From: Flavobacteriaceae bacterium
GTDB taxonomy: Bacteria > Bacteroidota > Bacteroidia > Flavobacteriales > Flavobacteriaceae
Direction: 5' to 3'
DNA length: 6,459 nucleotides
Assembly (NCBI GenBank): GCA_947461915.1
Contig: CANHNG010000103.1
Span: forward strand, 1-6,459
The position numbers and the translations under genes were made by a program. Below, piece by piece: positions 1 to 6,411 of the stretch (its first letter is position 1; the number at the start of each line of letters is the position of its first letter). The notes under the pieces were generated by a model. That model saw only the letters and a program-made list of their open reading frames with translations, made no database searches and had not been told where the DNA came from.

Positions 1-49
1 ACGAACACGATGTCTAACAACTCATTATTATAAAATACAATCCTCGATT

Positions 50-2398
50 ATGAAAACAACTTTACAATCATTTTTTTATGCAAAAGCATTCCCTGCTTTT
101 GTAACTTATGCGGTACTACTATTCTGCAGTTTGACTGCCTTTGGGCAACAAATCACTGTTTTTAGTGACGATTTTAATCGAGGTGTTGCAGGGCCTCTTT
201 CTTCAGGAGGATCGCCTTCGGTAAATTACACCAACACACTGACGGGAATAGCCGCTATTCAAACATCACTAACAACCGCTCCTGATTACAGACTTCAAAT
301 TATCAATGGAGTAACTGCAGGAACTGCCGGAAAAACTTTTGCGATGGCTTTGATGCCTGTTACACCAAGTTATAAAACCACCCTACATAACAATACCGGA
401 CTTGTAACTTGGGCTTTCAATATGCGCCATAACAGAAGTTCAGGAACTACTATGAGTGGTTTTGATGCTCTTCAATGGGGGGTTGCCACAGTGATTGCTT
501 GCGACAATGCCAATCCAACAGATCCAACTGCTAAAGGGTATGCGGTAGTAATGGGGGGAATAGGCACCAAAAGCACCTATGATTTGGTCAGTTTCTCAAA
601 TGGGCTGATTGCTACTCTAAATTTGACGCCTATGATTACAGGTGTTGCTTTGGCAACATTTAAAAATGTAGCAAGTATCAAAGTAACGTATGACCCTGGA
701 ACCAACAAATGGAACATGTATCAAAAAGATGAGGGTTCTGCCATCGGCACAACGCCTTATCCAGATCCCTCAGCATTGTCAGTGGCAGCTATAGGCGAGG
801 TTGACGATGTTGCAGGTCATGTGGATGCAGCTTTGCCAAATTTTGGATTCCTTTTTTCTCATGGAACCACGTTAAACAATTCTTATTTTGTAGATAATTA
901 CAAGGTTGCGGTTGGTTCAGTAGCTTCAACTGCCTATTACCTTGCTGCTAATTCCGATTGTGCGGTATTAAGTAATTGGGGTGCCAATACCAATGGTTCA
1001 GGAACGAAACCAACTGACTTTGCCGCTCCCAATCAAATATTCAAGATTTTCAATACGGGAGCTACCATAGGTTCCGATTGGACGGTTAACGGAAGTGGAA
1101 GTAAAGTAGTATTAGGAGATGGAATAAATGCCAATGCCTTGTCCATTCCGGCGACTGCTTTTTTAAATGGAAAGATCGATTTAGCTGCGGCTTCTAGTTT
1201 AACTATTAGTCATACCGCTACCTATCCAACACTTAATGTAGTATCACCTGCTTCTTCGGTTATTTATAATGGCGCAGCGGATCAGGCCATACAAACAGGT
1301 TCTTACGGAAATTTAACCATCAATACCATCGGAATCGGAAACTCTCCTGGAACATTAAGCGTTGCAGGTGCTTTGACAATTGCTAATGGTTCTACCCTTG
1401 CTATGGGCAACAAATTATTGGCGGTTGGTTCTGTTAGTGGGACAGGTGCTTTGATAACGACCTATTCCTCTTCCTCTGCAGCTTCGGCTTTGCCTGCTGA
1501 TATTTCGTGGCCATTTTCCGTTTCCTATAAGACACTTACTGCCACTCAAGCCATTGTCCAAGGAAATTATACCAATTTAGATATTACGGGTGGTGGCACT
1601 CGAAATCTTTTAGCGGCTGTAATTGCGGTGTCGGGAACATTATCGGCAGATGGTGCTCCATTTAATTCAGGTTCAAGTGTTATCGATTTAAACGGAACTT
1701 CTGCTCAAACTATTGGGAACGATTTTCCAGGTTTTGCAATGAAAATATCGAATTCAAGTGCATCAGGGGTTTCCTTGACAGCCTCAGATAAAATTCTAGA
1801 TACAACAAACTTGGAATTAGCCGGTACTTTGAGCTCAGGAGGATTTAATGAAACTTTTGGCATTTTGACTGTAACCAATAACGCAGTACTAAATCTAGGT
1901 CTAGGATCGCATTCGATTGCTTTCGCAAACAGTAGTGCTGATTTTTGGGACCCTACGAAAACCTTAACTATAAAAGGCTGGACTGGAACTGCAGGAGCAA
2001 CGGGGAGCAATGGTAAAGTTTTTGTTAGCGCAGATGCTGCTACACTATTGCCAGGATTGCTTCCAGCACAGTTAAGCCAAATTAAATTTGAAGGATATAC
2101 TGGAGCAACTATTTTAGCATCAGGCGAGGTGGTTCCGACCGCTTCATTAGGAACAACAAAACAAGATTTTGTTAATTTTAAATATTATCCAAATCCAGTA
2201 GTAGAATCTATTACTTTATCTCATACCGCTCCAATTACAAAGGTGGCAGTTTATAATCTTTTAGGTAAAAAAGTCTTAACTTCAAATCCAAATACTGCTT
2301 CAACAAAATTAGACATGAGCGGATTATCTCCATCAACCTATTTCATTGAAGTGACTTCAGAAGGTAAAAAAGGAACTGTAAAAGTGATAAAAAATTAG
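50..2398 (+). CDS. Secreted multidomain beta-rich protein with C-terminal T9SS type A sorting domain
   Basis: A 782-residue exported protein with no recognised enzymatic function. Residues 1-32 form a Sec signal peptide: a basic start (MKTT), a hydrophobic core around 18-30, and likely cleavage after AFG before QQITVF. Residues about 35-290 form one domain that opens with FSDDFNRG and ends near LPNFGFLFSHGTT and VDNYKV; it resembles a lectin/laminin-G-like beta-sandwich, which is inference only. Residues about 295-610 hold beta-strand repeats typical of flavobacterial surface proteins (SNWGANTNGSGTKP at 308-321, then YGNLTI, YTNLDI and similar strands). Residues about 615-695 form a module with FANSSADFWDPTKTLTIKGW and a closing SGEVVP, often seen just before sorting domains. 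Residues 707-782 are the T9SS type A sorting domain, with YPNP at 713-716, VYNLLGKKV and a basic tail KVIKN. Such domains direct transfer across the outer membrane and are usually cleaved there. The start is chosen because it gives the signal peptide; the leader is A/T-rich without a clear Shine-Dalgarno. The gene is convergent with the LacI-type regulator and ends in its own terminator. An adhesin or glycan-binding role is possible but unproven. Confidence 0.93.
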   Translation: MKTTLQSFFYAKAFPAFVTYAVLLFCSLTAFGQQITVFSDDFNRGVAGPLSSGGSPSVNYTNTLTGIAAIQTSLTTAPDYRLQIINGVTAGTAGKTFAMALMPVTPSYKTTLHNNTGLVTWAFNMRHNRSSGTTMSGFDALQWGVATVIACDNANPTDPTAKGYAVVMGGIGTKSTYDLVSFSNGLIATLNLTPMITGVALATFKNVASIKVTYDPGTNKWNMYQKDEGSAIGTTPYPDPSALSVAAIGEVDDVAGHVDAALPNFGFLFSHGTTLNNSYFVDNYKVAVGSVASTAYYLAANSDCAVLSNWGANTNGSGTKPTDFAAPNQIFKIFNTGATIGSDWTVNGSGSKVVLGDGINANALSIPATAFLNGKIDLAAASSLTISHTATYPTLNVVSPASSVIYNGAADQAIQTGSYGNLTINTIGIGNSPGTLSVAGALTIANGSTLAMGNKLLAVGSVSGTGALITTYSSSSAASALPADISWPFSVSYKTLTATQAIVQGNYTNLDITGGGTRNLLAAVIAVSGTLSADGAPFNSGSSVIDLNGTSAQTIGNDFPGFAMKISNSSASGVSLTASDKILDTTNLELAGTLSSGGFNETFGILTVTNNAVLNLGLGSHSIAFANSSADFWDPTKTLTIKGWTGTAGATGSNGKVFVSADAATLLPGLLPAQLSQIKFEGYTGATILASGEVVPTASLGTTKQDFVNFKYYPNPVVESITLSHTAPITKVAVYNLLGKKVLTSNPNTASTKLDMSGLSPSTYFIEVTSEGKKGTVKVIKN

Positions 2399-2432
2399 AA
2401 ATATTTTTTTAATTATTCTATTAGTAAAACAT

Positions 2433-2461
2433 AAAAAACCTCGGTAATACGAGGTTTTTTT
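2433..2461. terminator. Bidirectional intrinsic terminator between convergent genes
   Basis: A perfect 11-bp stem (AAAAAACCTCG at 2433-2443 and CGAGGTTTTTT at 2450-2460) closes on the 6-base loop GTAATA. A T run follows the stem when read on either strand. It lies 34 bases after the stop of the secreted-protein gene and about 45 bases after the stop of the LacI-type gene, so it can end both transcripts. Confidence 0.9.
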
Positions 2462-2506
2462 ATAAGTAGTAGGAAGGTAAATAATATGCTTAGCACTCAA
2501 GCTTTT

Positions 2507-3583
2507 TTATTCTGCCAATAGGTAAGCTGGCTCTGCTAGAGTTGCATTATTTTCTATGGTATTAACATAATTTTCTTTTATGATAACCTCAACAGTCGTA
2601 TAATTAATATCCTTTACATGTTCTTTGACTACTAATTTTTTATAAAGATAATTGATGGCCAAAAAACCTTGTTCTTCAGGTTTTTGATTGATTAGGAAAT
2701 CAATAGTGCCTTCATTAAGATACTCTAAATTAGGTTTCAATAAATCGTATCCTACGACACGAATATCTTTCAGGTCGTTTTCTTTAATGAATTTAGCAAT
2801 AATATGGACTCTCGAATTCAGCACAAATACGCCATCAATTCCAGTAAACATTTCGATAGCTAAACCGTTTTTGTCATAATCCTTTATACTAACTTCTGTG
2901 AAGTTAAATTTTGGCAGTAACGTATTTTCTTTAAAGTAAGAATAAAATCCCTTGGTTCTTTGTGAGTCAAAAATGGTTTTGTGTGTAGTGCCTTCTATCT
3001 GTCCAGTTATTTTCAAAATCAGCACATTACTTTCCTGTTTAACACCATAACTGATTAATTTTCCGGCTACAAAACCACTCTTGTATGAATCTTGTCCTAT
3101 GTAGGCAACACCTTTGATTTGTGGGAGATTAATATCAATCAGTACTGTTGGAATGTTTCTTTTCTTATATTCAGTTAAAAAAGAAATAGCCTCTTTTTCA
3201 AATACAGGAGCAAATACCAATCCATCATAGTCAAGTTTTAAAATATCACTAGCAATTTTGTTGAAATTTTCGATATCATACTTATGAAAAAAGTAATCTA
3301 TGCTTATGCCAAATTTAGCAAATTCCTCTTCAGCCTTTCTAATCCCCACTACAGGCGCATCCCAATATCCGGGCTTTTCATTTTGAAGTATAAGTACGGC
3401 AAATTTATATTTTTTGTTTAGGACTAAATTACTGGCAAAGATGTTTTTGTTGTAGCCATATTCTTTTATGATTGCGTTTACTTTTTCTATGTTTTCTTTG
3501 CTTACCTGTCCGCGATTGTGAATGATTCTATCCACTGTACCCGGGGACACGTTAGCGAGTTTTGCAATTTTTTTAATGGTCAT
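2507..3583 (-). CDS. LacI/GalR-family transcriptional regulator
   Basis: A 358-residue cytoplasmic DNA-binding regulator of usual LacI-family length. Residues 2-25 form the LacI-type helix-turn-helix (TIKKIAKLANVSPGTVDRII, then HNRGQVS), followed by a third helix to about 45. Residues about 47-57 (NIFASNLVLNKK) fit the hinge helix. From about 59 (KYKFAVLIL) to about 340 is a two-lobed sugar-binding-protein-like sensor domain, with landmarks DGLVFAPV, IPTVLIDINLP, YIGQDSYKSGFVAGKLI, GVFVLNSR, IRVVGYDL and a late INQKPEEQGFLAINYLY. Family members usually bind a sugar or other small ligand and repress or activate catabolic genes; the ligand here cannot be read. An ATG 15 codons upstream (3628) is open, but the conserved helix-turn-helix begins directly at the ATG at 3581-3583, so that start is preferred. 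The gene lies downstream of the secreted hydrolase on the same strand, 665 bases away, and is convergent with the large secreted-protein gene. It ends at the bidirectional terminator. Control of the hydrolase is inference. Confidence 0.93.
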   Translation of the reverse strand: MTIKKIAKLANVSPGTVDRIIHNRGQVSKENIEKVNAIIKEYGYNKNIFASNLVLNKKYKFAVLILQNEKPGYWDAPVVGIRKAEEEFAKFGISIDYFFHKYDIENFNKIASDILKLDYDGLVFAPVFEKEAISFLTEYKKRNIPTVLIDINLPQIKGVAYIGQDSYKSGFVAGKLISYGVKQESNVLILKITGQIEGTTHKTIFDSQRTKGFYSYFKENTLLPKFNFTEVSIKDYDKNGLAIEMFTGIDGVFVLNSRVHIIAKFIKENDLKDIRVVGYDLLKPNLEYLNEGTIDFLINQKPEEQGFLAINYLYKKLVVKEHVKDINYTTVEVIIKENYVNTIENNATLAEPAYLLAE

Positions 3584-3752
3584 AATGCAGGTAGTTTTTA
3601 TTTGTTTTAAACAATGTAAATAGGTCAAAATGTTTTTTGAACACTGTTTCGGATTTTTTGAAAAGCTTGTTTATTAGAATAAAGCGAATATTTAAATTAT
3701 TTGATTTCCACTTATAGTTTGTTTTAGATAAAAAACAATAATTAGAATTATG

Positions 3753-3760
3753 CAAAGATA
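3753..3760 (-). promoter_or_regulatory. Possible -7 promoter element for the LacI-type regulator
   Basis: Read on the minus strand this is TATCTTTG, an exact match to the Bacteroidota -7 consensus TAnnTTTG. No TTTG or TTG is found at the expected 17-23 base distance upstream, so only half of the promoter is supported. Use of this element would give a 5' leader of roughly 160 bases before the regulator start. Confidence 0.3.
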
Positions 3761-3887
3761 GTATTGAAAAGAGAAATAATAATTCCTAATTAAGTATAAA
3801 AAAATACAATCACATCAGAAACTGATATTTGACCTAGTGGAATTAGAACTTGAACTGTATTTTTGTTAAATCAATGGCGGGAATTAG

Positions 3888-3909
3888 GATGTTAGTTTTT
3901 TCTAACATC
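3888..3909. repeat. Perfect inverted repeat, 8-bp arms, T6 loop
   Basis: GATGTTAG (3888-3895) and CTAACATC (3902-3909) are exact reverse complements separated by six T. The T run is in the loop rather than after the stem, so this is not a normal terminator. It could be a protein-binding site or a stable RNA hairpin. It lies about 305 bases upstream of the LacI-type start codon, upstream of the candidate regulator promoter. Confidence 0.5.
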
Positions 3910-3956
3910 GAGCACTTTGATTATACTCACCGAGTTATAATTTCAAAGATAAATTA

Positions 3957-4040
3957 ATGGCCTTGCCCTTTGAATTTGCTATGGCTTACAAATACGAACT
4001 TGCAATTAGCCTACTATGCAAATCGGAATGGAGTATTTAA
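3957..4040 (+). CDS. Doubtful small ORF, 27 codons
   Basis: This ORF encodes 27 residues beginning MALPFEFAMAYKYELAIS and ending SEWSI. I do not recognise it. By hand count its GC is about 38%, visibly higher than its very AT-rich flanks, which is the main reason to list it. A weak plus-strand promoter may lie just upstream (TTTG at 3916-3919, then TAATTTCA at 3938-3945, spacing 18, with two mismatches to the -7 consensus). The leader has no clear ribosome binding site. It may be a chance ORF, a degraded gene end, or part of a structured RNA. Confidence 0.15.
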   Translation: MALPFEFAMAYKYELAISLLCKSEWSI

Positions 4041-4247
4041 TTTTTTTGTTGTATTATTAAGACTTTTTAAATCTAAAATTAGTCTTTCATAAAAAATAGG
4101 AAAAATGAAAACAATTTTCTTGATTTAACAGGATTCAAAGATTTTAAAAGAAATGAAAACCTTCAGTTTAATCTTCTTTGCTTTGGAAATAAACTTAATC
4201 TTATTTTATCAAAAAATTGGGAAAGCTCGATTTAAGTCTATAAAAGG

Positions 4248-4264
4248 ACTAATTAATAATTAGT
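4248..4264. repeat. AT-rich palindrome at the hydrolase 3' end
   Basis: ACTAATTA (4248-4255) and TAATTAGT (4257-4264) are exact reverse complements around a single A, overlapping the hydrolase stop codon. On the plus strand a T run follows (to 4270), so it could act as a weak terminator against antisense transcription entering the hydrolase gene. On the minus strand no T run follows, so it does not look like the hydrolase's own terminator. The all-but-AT stem would be weak. Confidence 0.3.
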
Positions 4265-5817
4265 TTTTTTGTAAAACTTGTTTTTTCTGATCTCAAAGAA
4301 ATCAAATAAATGCCCTTTGATAATTTTGAATTCAGTTCTATTTTTAAATTCTCTGTAGGCTGATATTTTTTTGAAAATAATTGTTGACCTTCTAATGAAT
4401 AGATGGCAACATCGAATTGATTCATCAAATGAAACGCTTTTAAGTTGACTGAAATATTTCTGGAATCATTTGGATTTGGATAAACCAAGACGTCATTTTT
4501 ATTTGAAAAATTTGGAGTGTTTAAGTTAGAAGAATACTCCATTGACGCTTCGTTTGAATAGGTATGCCCCGTTGTATTGTTCGATACAACACGATAGGTA
4601 AAAGAATTTACTTTGGCATTCACTTTGCTCCATTCTTTTGCGAAAAATGCAGCTATCCATTCTGAAATAGTTTCTTCTTTGCCAAGGCAACTATGTGTAG
4701 CCCCGGGGATAATATGGAGTTCAGTTGTCACTTTTGCCGCAATAAGGGCATTGTTTAAATCAATACTGTTTTGCGGAAGTATTGTGGTATCAGCATCTCC
4801 GTGAATTGCTATTGTTGGTACGTTAGTTGCTTGAAGATAGTTTGCGGTAGAGTAGGGAGGACTAGGATAAACCCATCCCCTCATTTCAGGCTCTAATCCT
4901 CCCCAAAGGGTTGCATTGGCTATCAGACCCATTTTGTCCCAAAGAGCATTTTTGTATTGATTTTCAGGCGCATATATCGCTGTGGGGTCTGGACCGTCAA
5001 ATTGACAAACGGTTTGGGTAGTTCTGCCACCGGCAGATCCGCCAGCTATAAAAATCAAATTTGGATCAATTCTATAGGTTGCAGCATTGGTCTTCACCCA
5101 ATTAATGGCTGCATTTGCGTCTCTTGCGGCATCTTGCAACGCAGGAAATTCATCTGATTGAGTTGGCATACTTGAACGATCTCGTAGTCTATATTCTATG
5201 GAAATACACACATATCCTCTTTTTGCGAATCTGTTGGAGTAATTTACAATATAACCTTGTGTTTTTGATGAACCTGTTCTAAATCCACCACCGTGAATCC
5301 AAATTATTACAGGCCTGGCTTGAGTGTTGTCATCAGCCGGTTCATAGACATCAAGATTAAGTGATGTGGCTATTCCTTTATAATTGGTAACATCTGCAAA
5401 CTTAATATTAGAAGTGAGTTTTACAGCTGAAAATCGATCAGCTGCAATAAAATCATTAGAATTCAAACAAGGTGCAACATCGTTAAAAGTAGTTACATTA
5501 GTCCCGACAGAACCTATTTGTGTATACAAACCTCCACTAGGTTTTCTTTGTATAGTGTATCCATCTTCAAGGGCGCTATCAGACCAAGTCAAGTTCACAA
5601 GATTTGAATTTATTTGCAATACATCTAGTTTGATTGGATTTAACGAGGTAATCCCTTTTTTTGCGGATTTTTTTTTATTATCAACTTCTGATTTTAATGG
5701 AAGTGTTTTCATCTTTTGATTGGGATTAATTTTAGTTTGTGAAAAAGCTATATGAAGCCCAAAAACAAACAAACAAAAAACAATGGTTTGACATAGGTAA
5801 AAAAGACTTTTTTTCAT
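4249..5817 (-). CDS. Secreted alpha/beta-hydrolase (esterase/lipase type) nested in a split Fn3 domain, with T9SS sorting domain
   Basis: A 522-residue exported hydrolase, probably a carboxyl or carbohydrate esterase. Residues 1-26 are a signal peptide (MKKS, hydrophobic core, cleavage after AFS). A lysine-rich linker follows (about 30-55). Residues 61-114 read as the first strands of a fibronectin type III domain (LVNLTWSDSALEDGYTIQRK, then YTQIGSVGTNVTTFNDVAP). Residues about 128-396 are the alpha/beta-hydrolase: oxyanion-hole HGGGF at 175-179, nucleophile motif GGSAG with Ser261, likely acid Asp343 in HGDAD, and His375 in GATHS. The triad assignment comes from motif position and family knowledge. 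Residues about 402-428 (SFTYRVVSNN, then YSNEASMEY) look like the missing last two strands of the Fn3 domain. Residues about 443-522 are the T9SS type A sorting domain, with YPNP at 446-449, VAIYSLEGQQLF and end KKLIIN. The HGGG/GxSAG pattern fits BD-FAE-like or other small-ester hydrolases; the substrate is unknown. The start gives the signal peptide and lies about 40 bases after the predicted transcription start. Confidence 0.93.
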   Translation of the reverse strand: MKKSLFYLCQTIVFCLFVFGLHIAFSQTKINPNQKMKTLPLKSEVDNKKKSAKKGITSLNPIKLDVLQINSNLVNLTWSDSALEDGYTIQRKPSGGLYTQIGSVGTNVTTFNDVAPCLNSNDFIAADRFSAVKLTSNIKFADVTNYKGIATSLNLDVYEPADDNTQARPVIIWIHGGGFRTGSSKTQGYIVNYSNRFAKRGYVCISIEYRLRDRSSMPTQSDEFPALQDAARDANAAINWVKTNAATYRIDPNLIFIAGGSAGGRTTQTVCQFDGPDPTAIYAPENQYKNALWDKMGLIANATLWGGLEPEMRGWVYPSPPYSTANYLQATNVPTIAIHGDADTTILPQNSIDLNNALIAAKVTTELHIIPGATHSCLGKEETISEWIAAFFAKEWSKVNAKVNSFTYRVVSNNTTGHTYSNEASMEYSSNLNTPNFSNKNDVLVYPNPNDSRNISVNLKAFHLMNQFDVAIYSLEGQQLFSKKYQPTENLKIELNSKLSKGIYLISLRSEKTSFTKKLIIN

Positions 5818-5862
5818 ATTATAATTCTAAAATTTCACAAGATTTAGTTTAAAATTTCGTGC

Positions 5863-5877
5863 ACGTAAACGTATCAA
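5863..5877 (+). promoter_or_regulatory. LacI-family operator-like sequence over the -7 box
   Basis: ACGTAAACGTATCAA resembles catabolite-responsive and purine-repressor type operators (central AAACG core; 13 of 15 positions fit the cre pattern WTGNAANCGNWNNCW by hand comparison). Its own dyad symmetry is weak. It overlaps the hydrolase -7 element and the first arm of the inverted repeat, so it is a candidate site for the LacI-type regulator encoded at 2507-3583. The link is inference. Confidence 0.25.
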
Positions 5878-5896
5878 TAAATATTGATATTACAAA
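5866..5896 (-). promoter_or_regulatory. Bacteroidota-type promoter of the secreted hydrolase
   Basis: On the minus strand, TTTG (5896-5893) is followed after exactly 19 bases by TACGTTTA (5873-5866). This matches the Bacteroidota -33 element and the -7 element TAnnTTTG with one mismatch (final G to A). The predicted transcription start is near 5859, giving a leader of about 40 bases before the ATG at 5817. Spacing and position make this the best promoter candidate in the window. Confidence 0.6.
5872..5889. promoter_or_regulatory. Perfect inverted repeat between -33 and -7, candidate operator
   Basis: TATCAATA (5872-5879) and TATTGATA (5882-5889) are exact reverse complements separated by AA. 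The 18-base palindrome fills the spacer of the hydrolase promoter and touches its -7 box, where a bound dimeric repressor would block the polymerase. The AT-rich centre without CG is not the usual LacI-type operator, so another regulator may be involved. The sequence is AT-rich, so chance occurrence is possible, but the placement argues against it. Confidence 0.45.
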
Positions 5897-5904
5897 ATAA
5901 TTTA

Positions 5905-5930
5905 TTGGTTAATTTATTAATATTAATCAA
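5905..5930. repeat. Imperfect inverted repeat upstream of the hydrolase promoter
   Basis: TTGGTTAAT (5905-5913) and ATTAATCAA (5922-5930) are complementary at eight of nine positions, separated by 8 bases. It lies just upstream of the -33 element, where an activator could bind. The region is nearly all A and T, so the match is weaker evidence than the palindrome inside the promoter. Confidence 0.25.
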
Positions 5931-6208
5931 GTTAAAACGGGAGTCTTATTTAAGCGTAAATGGTATTTTTTTTGGAATAAATAATTAGATTAAACCTTTG
6001 TCAATAAGTGTTTTTAAGTGAAAATTATTGATTAGATTGTTTTCAATATTCTAAATTTTAGTGAATTGAAATATTAAAATAAACAATGTCTCTTTCAAAT
6101 TATAAAAATAGGACTATCCATAAGCAATACAATGTTGTTTCTAGGATATTTCCATGTAAAAATAAACATTCAGTGTTGCTAAATGCTTTTAGGTATTCTT
6201 TATAATGA

Positions 6209-6394
6209 TGCAAACGTAGTACAACACTAGCGGTAACCGTCAGCAAAATGTTGGGGCACACCAGCCTTAAAACTACGCAGCACTATGCTAAAATATTGGA
6301 CAAGAAAATCAGCGAGGATATGATGATTCTAAAATCAAAATTTAAAAAGAGTAGTGTAATTTCAGTACAAAATGATAACCGAGAAATAGGCTAA
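6209..6394 (+). pseudogene. C-terminal remnant of a tyrosine recombinase (integrase)
   Basis: The open frame carries VSKMLGHTSLKTTQHYAKIL at about 6239-6298, then DKKISEDM and a lysine-rich tail to the TAA at 6392-6394. This is the end of a Bacteroidota tyrosine recombinase: the LGH histidine and the HYAKI tyrosine are the last two catalytic positions, and the tyrosine is the DNA-cleaving nucleophile. Everything before is missing: no core-binding domain, no first arginine and no HxxR box can be read. Two stops (6203-6208) close the frame upstream. The preceding residues TLAVTVSKM suggest that the usual stretch between TLA and TVSKM (often NGVPIE) was shortened, which is inference from family patterns. 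An ATG at 6248 could start a 48-residue peptide, but this would lack a working active site. It marks a former mobile element or integration event next to the hydrolase. Confidence 0.85.
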
Positions 6395-6411
6395 CAATAC
6401 AGATTATAAAT

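Larger units (their letters stand above)
3584..4248. other. 665-base intergenic region without a convincing gene
   Basis: This AT-rich stretch lies between the start of the LacI-type regulator and the end of the secreted hydrolase. It holds a possible regulator promoter (3753-3760), a perfect inverted repeat (3888-3909), a doubtful 27-codon ORF (3957-4040) and a run of GATT-type near-repeats (about 4122-4149). I see no RNA gene or tRNA. No clear terminator follows the hydrolase stop on the minus strand, so read-through towards the regulator is possible. The length is generous for a gap between same-strand genes, so a lost gene or small RNA cannot be excluded. Confidence 0.6.
5818..6208. other. 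391-base intergenic region, regulatory half plus unassigned half
   Basis: The part next to the hydrolase (about 5858-5930) carries its promoter and the operator-like repeats, including a CGTGCACG palindrome at 5858-5865 at the predicted transcription start. From about 5940 to 6208 no gene is supported. A plus-strand promoter-like pair (TTTG at 5971-5974, AACCTTTG at 5993-6000, spacing 18) points towards the integrase remnant. A 39-codon ORF (6086-6205, beginning MSLSNYKNRT) is in the same frame as that remnant and separated from it by two stop codons; I do not recognise it. Confidence 0.5.

Noticed and set aside
1705..2010. 101-codon ORF on the minus strand within the large secreted-protein gene
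   Set aside because: It is the antisense shadow of a well-supported coding frame and has no recognisable domain.
3581..3628. Longer start for the LacI-type regulator (15 extra residues)
   Set aside because: LacI-family proteins begin directly with the helix-turn-helix, and the extra residues MTYLHCLKQIKTTC match nothing expected. The ATG at 3583 is preferred.
3573..3755. 60-codon minus-strand ORF upstream of the regulator
   Set aside because: It overlaps the regulator start, has low-complexity AT-driven composition rich in N, K, F and L, and no recognisable domain.
4153..4263. 36-codon plus-strand ORF beginning MKTFSLIFFALEIN, preceded in frame by a 7-codon MKTIFLI ORF at 4105-4128
   Set aside because: It looks superficially like a signal peptide, but it is short, AT-rich, overlaps the hydrolase 3' end in antisense, and has no recognisable mature part.
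5384..5719. 111-codon plus-strand ORF opposite the hydrolase
   Set aside because: It lies antisense to the signal-peptide-proximal and Fn3 part of a clear gene, without recognisable motifs.
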